64,000 bases of DNA from Oreocharis arfaki (taxonomy: Eukaryota > Chordata > Aves > Passeriformes > Paramythiidae): NCBI GenBank assembly GCA_013398015.1, contig VZRR01011537.1, forward strand, positions 776,722 to 840,721. The letters are read 5' to 3'. How positions within the stretch are numbered: position 1 is the first letter of the stretch; the number at the start of each line of letters is the position of its first letter. The notes beneath the pieces are model-generated. The model saw only the letters and a program-made list of their open reading frames with translations, made no database searches and was not told where the DNA came from. Shown piece by piece: positions 34,845 to 47,900 of the stretch. The position numbers and the translations under genes were made by a program.

Positions 34845-36945
34845 TTTATTGAGTTTGCATGTCAACATTTTGGTAGCTAGGTAGCTTCTGTGAGAAGCTG
34901 CCAGAAGCTTCCTCCATGTCTAACAGAGCCCCTGCCAGATGGGCTCCAGGACAGACCAACAGCAGGTGGAGTCCATCAGCAATAGTAGCACCTCTGGGAC
35001 AATGTTATTTAAGAAGGGTGTTGGAGGGGTCAGCTGCTGGGTGAACATCACCAGCAGAGAGAGGAGTGAGAATATGCAAGAGCAACAACTCTGCAGACAC
35101 CTACGTGAGTGAAGAAGGAGGGGGAGGAGATGCTGCAGGTGCTGGTGCAGAGATTCCCCTGCAGCCCATGGCGAGACAGGCTGTCCCACTGCAGCCCATG
35201 CAGGTGCACCGGGGAGAAGAGATCCACTGGCAGCCCTTGGAGGACCCCAGGCCAGAGTAGATAAATGCTCGAAGGAGGCTGTAACATTATGGGAATGACA
35301 TGCTGGAGCAGTTTGTTCCTGAAGGACTGCACCCCCACAAGGGACTCACACTGGAGAAGTTTGTGTAGGATTATCCCTATGGGAGAGACCCCACACTGGA
35401 GTAGGGGAAGTGTGTGTGGAGTCCCTGCTACTGAGGAAGAAGGAGCAGCAGAGACAACATGTACATGCTGACTGTAGCCCCCATTCCCCACCCCACTGTG
35501 CTGCTAAGGGAGAGGTAGTAGAGAATGTAGGAGCAAAGTTAAGCCTGGGAAGGTGTTATTAAGATTTGAGTTTATTTCTCATTATTCTACTCTGATATGA
35601 TTTGCAATAAATTAAACTGATTTCCCCAAAGTGAGTCTATTTTATCCCTGTGACAACAACTGGCAAGTGGTCTTCCCCGTCCTTATCTTGACCCACAAGC
35701 CTTGTGCTGTGTATTTTCTATCTGGAGTGAGTTAACCCTGGCTGGATGCCAGGCACCCACCAAAGACTATCACTCCCCTCTACAGCGGGAGAAGGGAGAG
35801 AAAATATAATGAAAGGTTCATGAGTTGAGGTAAGGACTGGGAGAGATCACTTACCAAATCCAATCAGAGGCAAAACACGCTGGAATTAGAGATATTAACT
35901 GAATTTATTACTAACAAAATGAGAGCAGGATAATGAGAAGTAAAGTAAGACCTTGAAAACACCTTCCCCTCACCCCTCCCTCCTTCCCAAGTTCTACCTC
36001 CTTCCCCAGCAGCACAGGGAGAAGGGAAAGGGGGTTATGGTCAGTTCATCACATGTTGTTTCTCCCATTGCTCAGGGAGAGGAGTCCTTCCCCAGCTCCA
36101 ATGTGGGGTCCCTCCCACAGGAGACAGTTTACCATGAATTTCTCCAACTTGAGTCCATTTCACAAACAACAGTTCTCCACAAATGGCTGCAATATGAGTT
36201 CATCCCATGGGCAACAGAACCCCTCAGACTGCTGCAGCATGGATCACTCCTCCATGGGGTACAATCCTTCAAGGACAGGCTGCTCCAGCATTGGTCCCCC
36301 ATAGGGTCACAAGTCCTACCAGGACACTGCTCCAGTGTAGGCTCCTCACTCCATTAGTCTGCAAGTCCCCGCCAGGAGCCTGCATCTGTGCGGGCCTCAT
36401 ACAGGGACACAGCCTCCTCTCGGGCATCCACCTGCTCTGGTGTGGGTCTCCTCCATGGGCTGCAGGTGGATCTTTGCATCCTCATGGTCCTCCATGGGCT
36501 GCAGCGGCAAAACTGCCTCACCATGGTCTGCACCACGGGCTGCAGGGGAATCTGCTCCAGCACCTGGAACCTCCTGCCCCTCCTTCTCCACTGACCTTGG
36601 TGTCTGCAGAGTTGTTCCTCTCACCCTGCTCTTCTCTGGCTGCAATTATGACTGCACAACAATGTCTTTTTTATTTCTTCCTGAATCTGTTGCCACAGAG
36701 CCATTACCACATTCCTAACTGGCCCAGCTTTGACCAGCGGCACGTTCATGTTTGGAGCTACCAGGGATTGGCTTTGCTAGACACGGAAGAAGCGTCTAAC
36801 AGTTTCTCACAGAAGCCACCTCTATAGCCTACATGCTACCAAAGCTTGGCCATGCAAACCCAATACACTACCCCATACAGTTGATGAGGGGAGTGATAGA
36901 GTACCTTTGGTGGGAACCTGATGTCCACCCAGGGTCAACCCACAA
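34845..36945 (+). mobile_element. Outer solo LTR (avian endogenous retrovirus, probably ERVL type), split by a second LTR
   Basis: The LTR occupies 34845-35722 and 36868-36945, about 950 bases once the insert is removed. It begins TTTATTGAGTTTGC (the family start is TGTATTGGGTTTGC, seen intact in the inner copy) and ends GGGTCAACCCACAA. The 5-bp sequence CAAAT occurs on both sides (34840-34844 and 36946-36950), a perfect target-site duplication. A TATA-like TATTTAAG lies near 35005 and an LTR poly(A) signal AATAAA at 35606-35611. No internal retroviral genes are present, so it is a solo LTR left by recombination. Family assignment is from memory; 5-bp duplications fit ERVL-type elements. Confidence 0.85.
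35723..36867 (-). mobile_element. Inner solo LTR of the same family, inserted in opposite orientation
   Basis: On the minus strand the element begins TGTATTGGGTTTGC (36867 downwards) and ends GGTTAACTCACTCCA at 35723, so it has TG...CA termini and is 1145 bases long. Flanks are CTATC (35718-35722) and CTACC (36868-36872), a 5-bp target duplication with one mismatch. The sequence right of it (CCCATACAGTTGATGAGGGGAGTGATAGAG) continues the outer LTR, and the inner copy has the same piece inverted near 35780. Its poly(A) signal is TTTATT on the plus strand at 35904-35909. Repeated CTGCAG-centred words (for example GGGCTGCAGGTGGATC) give internal repetition and long open frames that are not genes. 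Confidence 0.87.
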
Positions 36946-36950
36946 CAAAT

Positions 36951-39371
36951 CAAACATCTTGATAAGGTAACAGAAGATGTCCAAACGTTACTGAAATTTA
37001 AAATCAACTCTAGGGGTTTGCATGGGAAGACCTCTCTAAATAAAATTCGCATGTCTGTCTTCTAATTAGTCATCTATTATTTAGGCTATGACAATCACAA
37101 TCACCACAGCATTTGAACGAGCACTGAAGAGCTTTACTTTCAGCAAATTAAATACAAGCATCTCAAAATAATCTGTATTTTGGGCAAAGCCCAAGCAGCA
37201 GAATGACTTTTCAGTCCACCCTGACTGTCCCAGTAAAGCAAGTTTATCCTTCAGGAAACCAGTCTTTCATTTCCACACTGCTTAGGGTGCCTGCAGTTTA
37301 CCTAATGCTTATTCTGTTTAGGTTCTTGTGATCTGTGACTTCAACCTTCTGCAGGCAAGTCTGTGAATGGCTCCTTATTTTCACTTCCACTACCATAGCA
37401 GATTCAGCATTCAGCTCAGAAAAGAGGTTTTAGCTTTCCTCTGTGAAACTTATAGCACCAAATTTCATTTAAAAAGTAGTCTCACAATAAGATAAAGTAA
37501 TGAAAGAATTGCATTACCTGTAAATACAAATATTTTCAAATGGACATATTTGTCTTTGGAAAAAGTTTTTGCAAACTGCATCTTAAGATTTTGCCTCTGT
37601 CTAGAAGCAGAACTAGTTAGCAAGACTGTACATTGTTCAAAATATCAGTTACTGCAGTTGAACTATGTCCAAAGTAATGTGCACTTACTGTTGCTTTTTC
37701 ACTGGTTTCCTCGCTAAACAGGACCCAGATTTCTAGCAGAAAAGGAGGACTTCTTTGTTCTTCAAGCATAAAACTGTACAACCTACTAGATCTTTCTGTT
37801 CCAGGCTTCACATGAAATACTCTTATTTTCTCACTCTAATTCATACTCACATTGATATAGCACTCTTCTTCTGAGATTACTCTTAACAGTTTGATGAAAA
37901 GCAACACACAGATCAAAAGGATGCCAAACACAAGCACACACAGTGGCCTAAAGCACTTAATTGTAAAACCTCATTTTCAACTCCTCAGTCTTTGCAGAAT
38001 TTCAGCTACCACATTTAAGTTTTCTATGCAAGATCTCTGGCTGAACCTCAATTTAGCTTTGGGCAATTCCTGAAATAAAAGGTTTAAGGAGATCAGAAAA
38101 AACCCCAGAGGATCATTAAAAATATAAGAAAATACAAAAATTTAAGCTCAAATATAAAGAAAGGGGAAAAGGTAACAATAAAATAAGAACATACAATAAG
38201 TACAGGTATACACAGCTATGATTCAGGAATGCTTGCTTCCCTCTCTAGTATTCAGATATAAAAAGGAAGTAGAAAATTGTTCACTGAAAGTAAGAACATT
38301 TGAAGACCAAGCATCCAGATAAAAAACTAGTTACGAGTGTCTGCTTATTATAGTATTACAGCTTCTCTCTACTGGTCTCCAAACTTACTCAATGCCCACA
38401 GAGATTAAGTGCCACAGGGTGTCTCTTCTTTGGTGAAATCCCACCTAATCTGCTACTAAATCAAAAAAGATATATTAGAAAAATGGAAGAGTGATATTCT
38501 CCAGCATGACAGTCAGCTATTCTTGCCTCTTCAGTGCTCCTTGTTGCCACAGGACTACTACAGTCTCTTTGATTCCACCAAGTGACAATTTGATGACAAT
38601 TTGGCACCGGTTTCTAGAAGCATGGCACATTCTGAAATAACTTATCTTGGTAGAGGTTGGATTTTTGAACACAACATTTCACAGCTCACGAACAACAAAA
38701 GTCCAAGGCATCTCGAACTGTGTACTTATCGATATAAAACTACCTTGGAAATTCATCTATGGATTGGTATTATATTTGTAAGAACTCTGAAGGTGAGTTC
38801 ACACTTACCACAAACACATTTTTGATGCTCCTCATTATAAAACCCTTGAAAACACATTCCATTTTCTGTATGCTTCTACCAATATAAACAGACAGTAAAT
38901 AACAAAAGGACCATTCCCTGAATGGGAATAAAATCACCACACTCATGGACTGTCTACTGCCCATCAAATCTCCATTTAAAAAACGACGGAAGTGTCACAA
39001 AAAGACAGTATGATATATCCTTATTCATACTAACAGTACAACTCCAAAAGTGCAAGAGTCAAGATTTTGCAAGCAGTATTAATTTATACACTCTCCCAAC
39101 CCAAAGAAAATCTTTCAGCAATATTTTATGCAAAAAGCCATCACACGAAGACAAGTAGGCTATATTTATGGGTCAACTTGTACGTCAGGCTTTCAGAATG
39201 TTACCTTTCAGGTAGCTTCACAACGAAAGATCACAGAAGGGTTACTGACTGCATCTTACAACCTCTAACAATCCCCCATAACTTCTTCACATTTACAAGA
39301 TTAATAAAACAGGTTTCTGCACAGTATGTTGTTGGGCTGCCCCCAGACACACCTACGCACACAGCCATGCA
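36951..39371 (-). other. RAP1B: RAP1B intron 1, between LTRs and CR1, no feature seen
   Basis: About 2.4 kb of AT-rich intronic sequence with no recognised exon or repeat. Confidence 0.6.
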
Positions 39372-39514
39372 CACAGAACGGCTTGGGTAGGAAGGGACCT
39401 AAAAGATGATGTAGTTCCACCAGCCACAGACAGGGATACCATCCCCTAGATCGGGTTGCTCAGGGCCCCACCAGCCTGGCTTTGAACATTTCCAGCAATC
39501 AGGCATCCACGACT
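39372..39514 (-). mobile_element. CR1 LINE 3'-end fragment in RAP1B intron 1
   Basis: The plus strand reads the complement of the CR1 3' end: CACAGAACGGCTTGGGTAGG, AAGGGACCTAAAAGATGAT, TAGTTCCACCAGCCACAG, CAGGGATACCATCCCCTAGA, GGTTGCTCAGGGCCCCACC and TTTGAACATTTCCAGCAATC. The element therefore lies on the minus strand and is heavily 5'-truncated, as most avian CR1 copies are. The terminal octamer repeats are not preserved. Confidence 0.88.
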
Positions 39515-42500
39515 CAATATCAATAGTAAATGTCACCTGATAAATAAACCAATCTAGTTCTAAACACTGTTTTGCAAGACAGTTAGATTTTTAGGTAACT
39601 TCCACTTCAATGGAGATTACTTCCACTCCACATTCCAGTTTACCCTTCCGAAACACTTAGACTTTCCACTGGTCTTCTAACAAATCACTTCTAGGGGAAG
39701 TATTAGACCAGATGTTATAGAAGTTTGACTAACTGCAAACAAGGATTGTACAGTTTCACAACTTAACTATCACTGTTATCTGGGTTCTGATGCAGCCCAA
39801 CTACTGTTCAGCATGACAGCTTAATCTCAAATAAAAAAATACTGACCATACATGAAACCTCTAAAGAAAATCAAAGTAGCTGGTCTGACTCTGCAACTAC
39901 CAAAACCACCTTCACTTCTGTAGCGCTGAAGTGCCACTCCTAGTAACAGGTCCTCCTGTACCTCCCCTCTGCAACTCCACACAGACAACTCTCAACTGTC
40001 TGCAGCTCATCCTTGACAGAGACGTAGTGGTACTGGTTTTTTTTTTTCCTTCTTCCTGATATATGAAGCACGCTTTTAAGAAACTTTTCTTTGCTGCAGA
40101 CATAAAAGAAAATGAAGGCACAATTGGTTAGGTTTCTGAAACAGAGACTATGAGCGGGAAAAATAGAGCAAGACTGCGAAAGCTAACTAATGCAGAGAAA
40201 CAAAAAGAAACAGTTGCAGGAACTACCTGTGTTCACAAATTATTTCAGATTAACTGAAGACGAGGTTAGACAGCATATATTATCTGGGCAATAGATAAAT
40301 TAATCTCAAAAAAACCTTTCACCATATAATGTCACAAAAAGTTTCAGAGTAAGCCATACTAACGGAAATGCTGAAGTACATATTTTCCTTTAATCCAGAT
40401 TACCTACTGAAATTAGGTAATAATAACCACTATAATTAAAGCAAATAAGAGTCACTTCAATGTCAGATCTTGATGCAAAGAACACATTCTCCTGAGTTTC
40501 TATGAAAAAGAATTTTAACTACAGAGCCTTGCTTTGTCTTCAGTTATGAAAATTAACTGTTCTCCTGTTCCAGGTCTTCAATACTGCCCAAAAATTTAAT
40601 GATGTAAGGTTTCTCACAGCTCTACAATTAAGGTGGCATTGCAAACTATTTCATGAATGAGTAACAGTGGCACACAATATCCTTTTTGCAGAAGACCTGG
40701 TCAAGTCATTCAGATTTAGGCCAGCTTCCTGTGTTGCAACAGCTGCAGGAATGATACCAAGTGATCTAAGAAAGTACAGATTTCCTGAAGAGAATTTCAA
40801 GCTGGGAGAAACATGAGATGTTACTTGTCTGCCACAGTATGCAAACACCAATCCATTAGAAGGGCTAGGCTGTCCGACTCCTGCCCTATGGTCTAGCCTT
40901 CCTCCCTTGGTCACGAATGAACTAACCATGTGGACTTACTTGGCAGTCTCTTTTCATAGCTGCATAGCAGGGATTTACTTGAAATAACATCAAGTCCTTA
41001 GATTATTAACTATAGAGTGCTGACTGGGACAGTGTACAAGACATCGTCAAATGCCTCCTCTTCTTCCTGGTTCACCTCTAAAAAGTTTCTGTAATTCTAT
41101 AACACACATTCCCCTAGGGTCTCATAGTGACTTTCACTCTACTGCTTCAGTAGTAAAAATCACCATTACAACACTGTTCTTGAAAAAGAAGTATCCTGAA
41201 TAGCTAGAGGGCCCCCAAATCATTTTATATTTCAAAAGTTGCCTAATAGGCAGATTTCCAACCTGGTGTTTACAGCCTTCCTCCCTTTCCTTTCTGCTAG
41301 AAGAGAGGAACATGCAGTATGTCTGGAGCTCACAACAGCATGCATGAGCAGGCACACATAAAAATAAAAAAGTTTTCACTTTTAGTTGTCCAGCGTTTCT
41401 TTACACATTCTAAAGCTTGAGAGATGAGAATTTCAAGCCAAAATCTACCACTGCTTTTGAAGGTAACCTCATTCAACTGCCTCATGAAGAAAAAGTTCGT
41501 ACCAGCAGACAAAGTGTTTGACTTTCCCCAAACAGCATTTGCCTACTACAAGCAAACTGCCATAATTCAATCAAAATATTACCTCTACTATGTCTGTCTC
41601 ACCCAGTTGCCTCATGGACGCCAGCCCTTAGGGAAAAAGCCATACATTAGATACTCTAAGGTACTAAAGATCTACTATACTCAATTGTTAAACAACTTTG
41701 AAAACTCAGTCAACTTGAAAACAGGTCTATTAATGGCATTCAAGTACAAAAACACTTCTTTCTTCCCCTGCTTTATGCAAGAAGAATAGAATCAGACCAT
41801 CTGAACCATATCTGAGCAGGAAAACAAAGTTTGCCTTGAAATATGAAGGTGTAGTTACTGTAGATACTCCTTTCATCTCTCTGAACAAGGAGGCTGTCTA
41901 AAATATCCCTCTACCTGACCTAGATGCAACGGAACACAGCAGAAGCCTGCCCCAACTCAGCAGGGATTCAGCACACTGACACCACACAGGGTACTTCAGT
42001 CTGCTTTTGGATTTGTTCTGAGGTAAAGGAGTGGCAGCATCTGCAACCACAAGCTAAACGTGAACTTCTGTCGCACAGCATATGCTGGGTGATCTGTTTT
42101 ATTAAGAGAGCAACTTTGATTAAAACTCACAACTTGAGCCTAACTTGATGAACACTCTCAAATGTCAGTTAGGTATCTGAAAGACATCTAAACATTACTT
42201 AGAAAGGCCAATTCATAAAGGATCCGCCTACCCTCTCAGCATACACCCAAGGACAAGAGTGTTTGTTTTCATTGGTAAGATATTCTTATCCTTAAGAGCA
42301 CCTCTCTGTACCTAACCCTGAGCAGCTAGCAGAGCTCTGTGGATGACAGGATTGGCACTGCAGCAGCAAGCATCAAGTACTTCTGTGACTCTTGCACTTC
42401 CCACATCCCAGATGATAGGTGGACAACTGTTTATTTTAGTTCCCTGTCACATTTACTAACTGTGAGATCACAAGCTACAGTGTAGCCTTCAGCACACTTC

Positions 42501-44089
42501 CTTCCTCAACTATACAAGCAATTTCTTTCTCCTTTTGTAGGCCCTCACCTAGATTCCCATCTGTTTGCCTCTGCTCCAGAAAGGCTCTCAATTAAAAAGA
42601 CAGTCAGTTTTACTCTGCAAAAACTGGCACAGCACAAAAAGAACTGTCATGGCTCACTTCAGATTTATTTTTGATGAACTGTCCTACAGCAGAGCTTTGG
42701 AACAAAATAGCACAATTTTAATTCCACTCAGAAAACTTATCTGGTGCACATGTATAGTAATAGAAGCACAGGTACAGACAGTAAAAAGACTATTGGCCAT
42801 CCCCCCCCACTAAAAGTTCTAGTTTTACTTTTTTTTTGGTCTTTCAACTCTGTTTTGCAGATTATTTCACCCCTAGGCAGACAGGTGCTCCAAGAATGAT
42901 CTTTGCTGCAAAAAAGATACACAGCACTTATATTGCACAGTGTAATTCCAAACTCAGTTACTTGGGTATAGATAAAAATACCGTTTTAGACTACAGCTCT
43001 AAGATGAACCTGAAGTAGTTCAACACTACAAGAAGCATCCCTGAAAACATACAGGTACCAAAGAAATAAAACACCACATCTAATTAGTTAAAGTTTATTT
43101 TTGCAAAGCCTTTAATGTGAATAGTCCAAGTATGCCCCACTACTCACTCAGTTCATTTTTATCTAGAATGAAGTCTACAGGATAGATTTTGAGCAAGGGT
43201 AAAAAAAGATGCAATGAATAAAAAAAATGAAAATACTCAACTGCACCAAGTTAGGTTGGGTTTTTTTCCTCCCAAAAGCTCGTGATTTTAATACAGAGGC
43301 AAGTCATCCAAAAGGTAATAACTTGAATAATGTTCCAAGTTTTTCACAGAGATAAGAAACTCTTTCCAAAGGGAAATACACTTGTTTTTGATTGGTTATT
43401 CTTTAAGGCAATGTGATTGCTTCATTGCCTTTTAATTATAATTCATGGAAAAGAAGAGTGTTTCTTGTCTCCTTTTCTTGTAACAGTAATTTCAATATAT
43501 ACTTCACTGTGAAAGAGTACTGAAAAGTCTTTGTCATACACTGTCTACACATCTCATCCCGGGGTAAGATGTAGCTGTTATATGCGGAAAATTACAATTA
43601 CACTAATCAAAATATCTAAATGCAAGAACACATAACCTGTGTGATTTTCAAGCTGGGCATCTCTGACATACCCTCTCTCCTGGAACTGTACTACCTTACT
43701 ATCACACCCCAAAAGAGTATAGAAAAATACTTTCCTTTTTTTGTTTCATTCGCCCTGAGCAGCACAACCCATGCCTTTAAGATGGAAATGGGAGTAAAAG
43801 CACGCTATTCTTTTTTCGTAGAAAACCTTGGTTTCTCATTCTCTTTTGTAATCTATGGCCAATGCGAGAACAGTCAGACTTGGGTTTATTTTCTGCTCTG
43901 CAAACTTTGTGTTCCTTAAATCGTTTCTTCACCAAGGCACGAAGAAGGGTACAAGGACCTCAGGCTCATTAGACGGGTTTGGCGCAGGAAGTGTCAGTCA
44001 AATTCTTCCATTTGCTTTGACACGGGCGATGGTGGGGTGCTTAGACGAGACGAACGTGCCTGTCATTTCCATTTCATTTTGTGATAAGC
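39515..44089 (-). other. RAP1B: RAP1B intron 1, 5' portion, no feature seen
   Basis: About 4.6 kb of AT-rich intron next to the promoter island. No exon, RNA gene or repeat family was recognised; only short A or C runs (for example C-run near 42801) occur. Confidence 0.6.
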
Positions 44090-44970
44090 AGGAGGGGAAC
44101 TCGCAGGCCACGGCGCTGTCTACTTGTCCCACTCCGTGTCCGCCCAGGCACAAGCCCCGGCCGGCCGCGCCCGGCCTGACCCCCCCGCCTCGCCCCCACA
44201 CACCGGCCGGAAAGAGCGAGCGGCTCCTCTCCCGCGGCCGGACTAGGTGGGGCTCGGCTCGGACTTCCCGCTGACAACGCCGGCGGCGGCCGGGCACCGT
44301 CGCCTTCCCNNNNNNNNNNNNNNNNNNNNNNNNNNNNNNNNNNNNNNNNNNNNNNNNNNNNNNNNNNNNNNNNNNNNNNNNNNNNNNNNNNNNNNNNNNN
44401 NNNNNNNNNNNNNNNNNNNNNNNNNNNNNNNNNNNNNNNNNNNNNNNNNNNNNNNNNNNNNNNNNNNNNNNNNNNNNNNNNNNNNNNNNNNNNNNNNNNN
44501 NNNNNNNNNNNNNNNNNNNNNNNNNNNNNNNNNNNNNNNNNNNNNNNNNNNNNNNNNNNNNNNNNNNNNNNNNNNNNNNNNNNNNNNNNNNNNNNNNNNN
44601 NNNNNNNNNNNNNNNNNNNNNNNNNNNNNNNNNNNNNNNNNNNNNNNNNNNNNNNNNNNNNNNNNNNNNNNNNNNNNNNNNNNNNNNNNNNNNNNNNNNN
44701 NNNNNNNNNNNNNNNNNNNNNNNNNNNNNNNNNNNNNNNNNNNNNNNNNNNNNNNNNNNNNNNNNNNNNNNNNNNNNNNNNNNNNNNNNNNNNNNNNNNN
44801 NNNNNNNNNNNNNNNNNNNNNNNNNNNNNNNNNNNNNNNNNNNNNNNNNNNNNNNNNNNNNNNNNNNNNNNNNNNNNNNNNNNNNGGCGCCGGGGGGCCG
44901 AGGGCGGGCGGGGGTAACGCCGCTCCCCTCCCCGAGCTCTTGTACGCTCCGGGTAGGAGCCGTAGCTTGG
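44090..44970 (-). promoter_or_regulatory. RAP1B: CpG island, likely RAP1B promoter and noncoding first exon
   Basis: GC content and CpG density rise steeply at 44090-44309 (CCCGGCCGGCCGCGCCCGG, CGCCGGCGGCGGCCGGGC) and again at 44886-44960 (GGCGCCGGGGGGCCGAGGGCG). RAP1B starts from a CpG-island promoter with a noncoding first exon in other vertebrates. The island is at the expected 5' end, about 18.5 kb upstream of the start codon. The first exon and its donor cannot be fixed because the centre of the island is unsequenced. Confidence 0.75.
44310..44885. other. Assembly gap (576 N) inside the CpG island
   Basis: A run of N whose size may be estimated. Very high GC on both sides is a common cause of missing short-read coverage. 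Long apparent open frames crossing it are artefacts. Confidence 0.99.
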
Positions 44971-44989
44971 TTACAGCTCAAAGGTGCGC

Positions 44990-47900
44990 CTAAAGCACAC
45001 TACTGTTGCTTAAAGTAAATTAAGACCATAAAGAGCTGGAAACGTAAATGCCAGTGCAGTATTTCTTGAGTTTCTAAAGAGGTGTTGAGATCCACTGGTG
45101 AAGGGTGTTTCAGAGATGCAGCGTACTGCTGGTTTTATGTGGATCATTATGCCTCTGGATGTGAACAGTCTCTCATTAGTCTTGATGATACAAAGCAGGA
45201 TTCCCACTGTCTCCAAATAATTACCGTATTTTTTAGCTTTTCTGTTATTTTAGTCCTAAAATACATTAATCACTTTTTTCCCCCCCGAGTGTCACTCATA
45301 TTTTCCAGTTACAAAGGGTTTAGCTGATAAAAGTTAAAAATAAATGACCATTTATGTTTCTAGGAAACACTTAGTAAGCAAATGGTTAACGTGGTGCTTT
45401 CAGATAAAACGTGCTCTGAGGAAGTCCACAGCACTTCCACGCTCGCACAAGTGTGTGAAACTGACAGGAAGTTGCAGTGAGGCTTCTGGCAAGGCGAGGG
45501 GGTGTGGAGGAAGCAGAGGCTGTCTGTTTGTAGGGCAGAGATGGAAAAGAGAGACCGTATGATTTGGAGCGAATCTGTGGGAGATGCTAGAGCTCAGAGC
45601 AGGGTCAAAGGATGACCAGTGAAGTGAACTGCCCTTGGTACAGAAGGCTTCATCGAGATACAGGGCATCCAGAAAGTGACGCAGTTAAAAATATTTTTCT
45701 TTTACGGTGTTGCTCCCAAATCCTGAACGTCATAAAATCTCTTCCAAAGTCCAGACAAATCTCTTGGTGTTTTACAGCTTAAACCCTTGTGCAGTCCTTT
45801 GATAATGAATCCCTCTAAATGATGGATAATGCAAGAGAGCTCTGGTTGTGAGAAATCAAGTCCATAGAAACCAGTCCTTTCTCAACAAGGCATCCTATGC
45901 AGGACAAAAATCATTAATGAGAGGTGTCAAAATAGGTGAAATACAGCCTTTCAAGTGAAAATCAGAAGAGCATTTCATGCAGTTATTAGCTGCGTAGCAT
46001 GTTAGCTCAGACATGCTAATAACTTGCTAATAACTAACAACAAAAATAACTTGTGTTCTTATTTTTTATTGTCATTAGATATTATTATCAGCACCCAGAA
46101 ATATTCAGAGGAGAGGAACAAAGATATATATCCTCAACTTTCACAACTTCCTTCAGTGAACTAGATTAATCACGAATAACTTGCAGTGTTCCAGGGACAG
46201 ATATGTGTCATTAATGTAATAGTATTTTACAGTGGGCCTTTAATTGTTCCGTGTTTTATAGGCACTGGGGCAAACCCTCCTCTTTGCTATTTAGTAAGAA
46301 AAGAGGAAGGCGGCCTTTGAGAATCTTGAATAAATCTCTGCGAGCAGATCCTGGTGTTTTGAGTTTCATATGGGGGTATCTGGAACTTAGTATTTTAAAA
46401 GACATATATAAACACATATATACACATATGGTTTGCTTAATATAGATGTGTTTGGAGATTGATCACTGTAACCAGAAGTAATAGGCAATTAGGATTCATC
46501 CTAAGCAAGAGACCGAGTGTTCCCTTTTCCCAACTCTCCCAGCCACATAGTTTGAATGTAAATTGGGCCCTTAATTTTGGATTTTCCCGTGAATCATCTA
46601 GCTAATCCTCAGCACAATTCTTAAACCAGCTTTACTCATATCAGTGTGACTGGCAAATAGCAATTGGTGTGCTTGTTAAGCATACTCACCCGGTACTTCA
46701 CAGGGCTTGTTCTGCCCAGTTTGCTCAGAGTTTCGTAGGTGCCTAATCACTGACGGTCACTCAAGCAGCTGAGCAAGTGCTGAGGTTGCCCTGTGATAGA
46801 GCAACTCCCCAGAGAACCAGGAATATGGGTGAAATGAGGGGGATATGGCCACAGTGCTGTTGTCTTGAATAGGAGCAACACAGATATATCAGCTTGCTTT
46901 AGTGGGCCTGCCTGTGCCCAGCATTGCTCTGGAATTTTTAAAAGAAGAAGGTCAAATACTCAGCTGCCTGTTTACTGAGCAAAAAGCAGAAGAGACCTGC
47001 TTATGCACATAAATCTTAACATCAAATAGACCTTTCCAAAGCACTGTAGCACTTGTCCTTTGCCCTGTAATTTCTGTCTCCCAATTTACCAGTTGCCTGC
47101 ATGTACTTCAAAACCCTTTTATTTCAATGACCAGTGCTTAGCTGGAGGTAGTTCCGTCTGCTCATCACTAACACAATGAGCCATCTGATAATTTCATGGC
47201 GCTTTTGAGGAACAAGAGAACATAGGAGATCCCCTCTGATGGAAGATGAGGAGGAAAATACTGACAAATCTTGTTAAAAAGTTCTGTGGAATTAGTGGAG
47301 GAGTAAGGTGGAGGCTGACAGATTATTTGGGGAAAACAAAGTAATATTTTAAAAATGATTCTTTAATAAAAGCTTGCCAGGGCAGCCTTTGGTCACCTCC
47401 ATGTAATTTTCCTAACTTTGCCTGCATTATTTTCACTGGGACTGCATGAGTGCTGGAGTGAAGAATGTGGCACTATGTATATTGCAGTTTCATTACTGCT
47501 GAAACATAGCCATCTCTGGGACAGAATGCAGAGCTGGCTTGTGCCAGCAAACTCTAAAGTTAAATGGGTATGTGGTGCCAGGGAATACAGTGCTGGCTGC
47601 ATGCCAACTAGCTGTGAGCTTTTCTAGAAACTTGTCCTGAAGGGAAAAGAAATGCCATTTGGTAAATCCTAAGAGGATGCTTTGCTTTCAGAAAGCAAAG
47701 TTCTTATCTTTTAAGGTGAATGCACTGAAAGGGATCAATTCTTAACTCGATGACTTGGCTATGCCAGCAAGAGAATGGTTACTAGATCAGAATGTGCTTT
47801 GGATCCTGAGAGCAGTAAAGAGAAAACTTCTGCAACACTATGGAAAAATGTCTGTTATTTTTGAGACTTAGGTATGTGAGATATTTTTATCATTCTTTAT

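Noticed and set aside
36207..36827. Open frame of 206 codons on the plus strand, with several overlapping open frames on both strands at 34920-36720
   Set aside because: All lie inside the two LTRs. The frames stay open because of repeated CTGCAG-rich words, run in several frames at once, and have no retroviral or other protein motif.
43998..44993. Long open frames across 44 kb on both strands
   Set aside because: They owe their length to 576 N and to a stop-poor GC-rich island; no domain is visible in the real bases.
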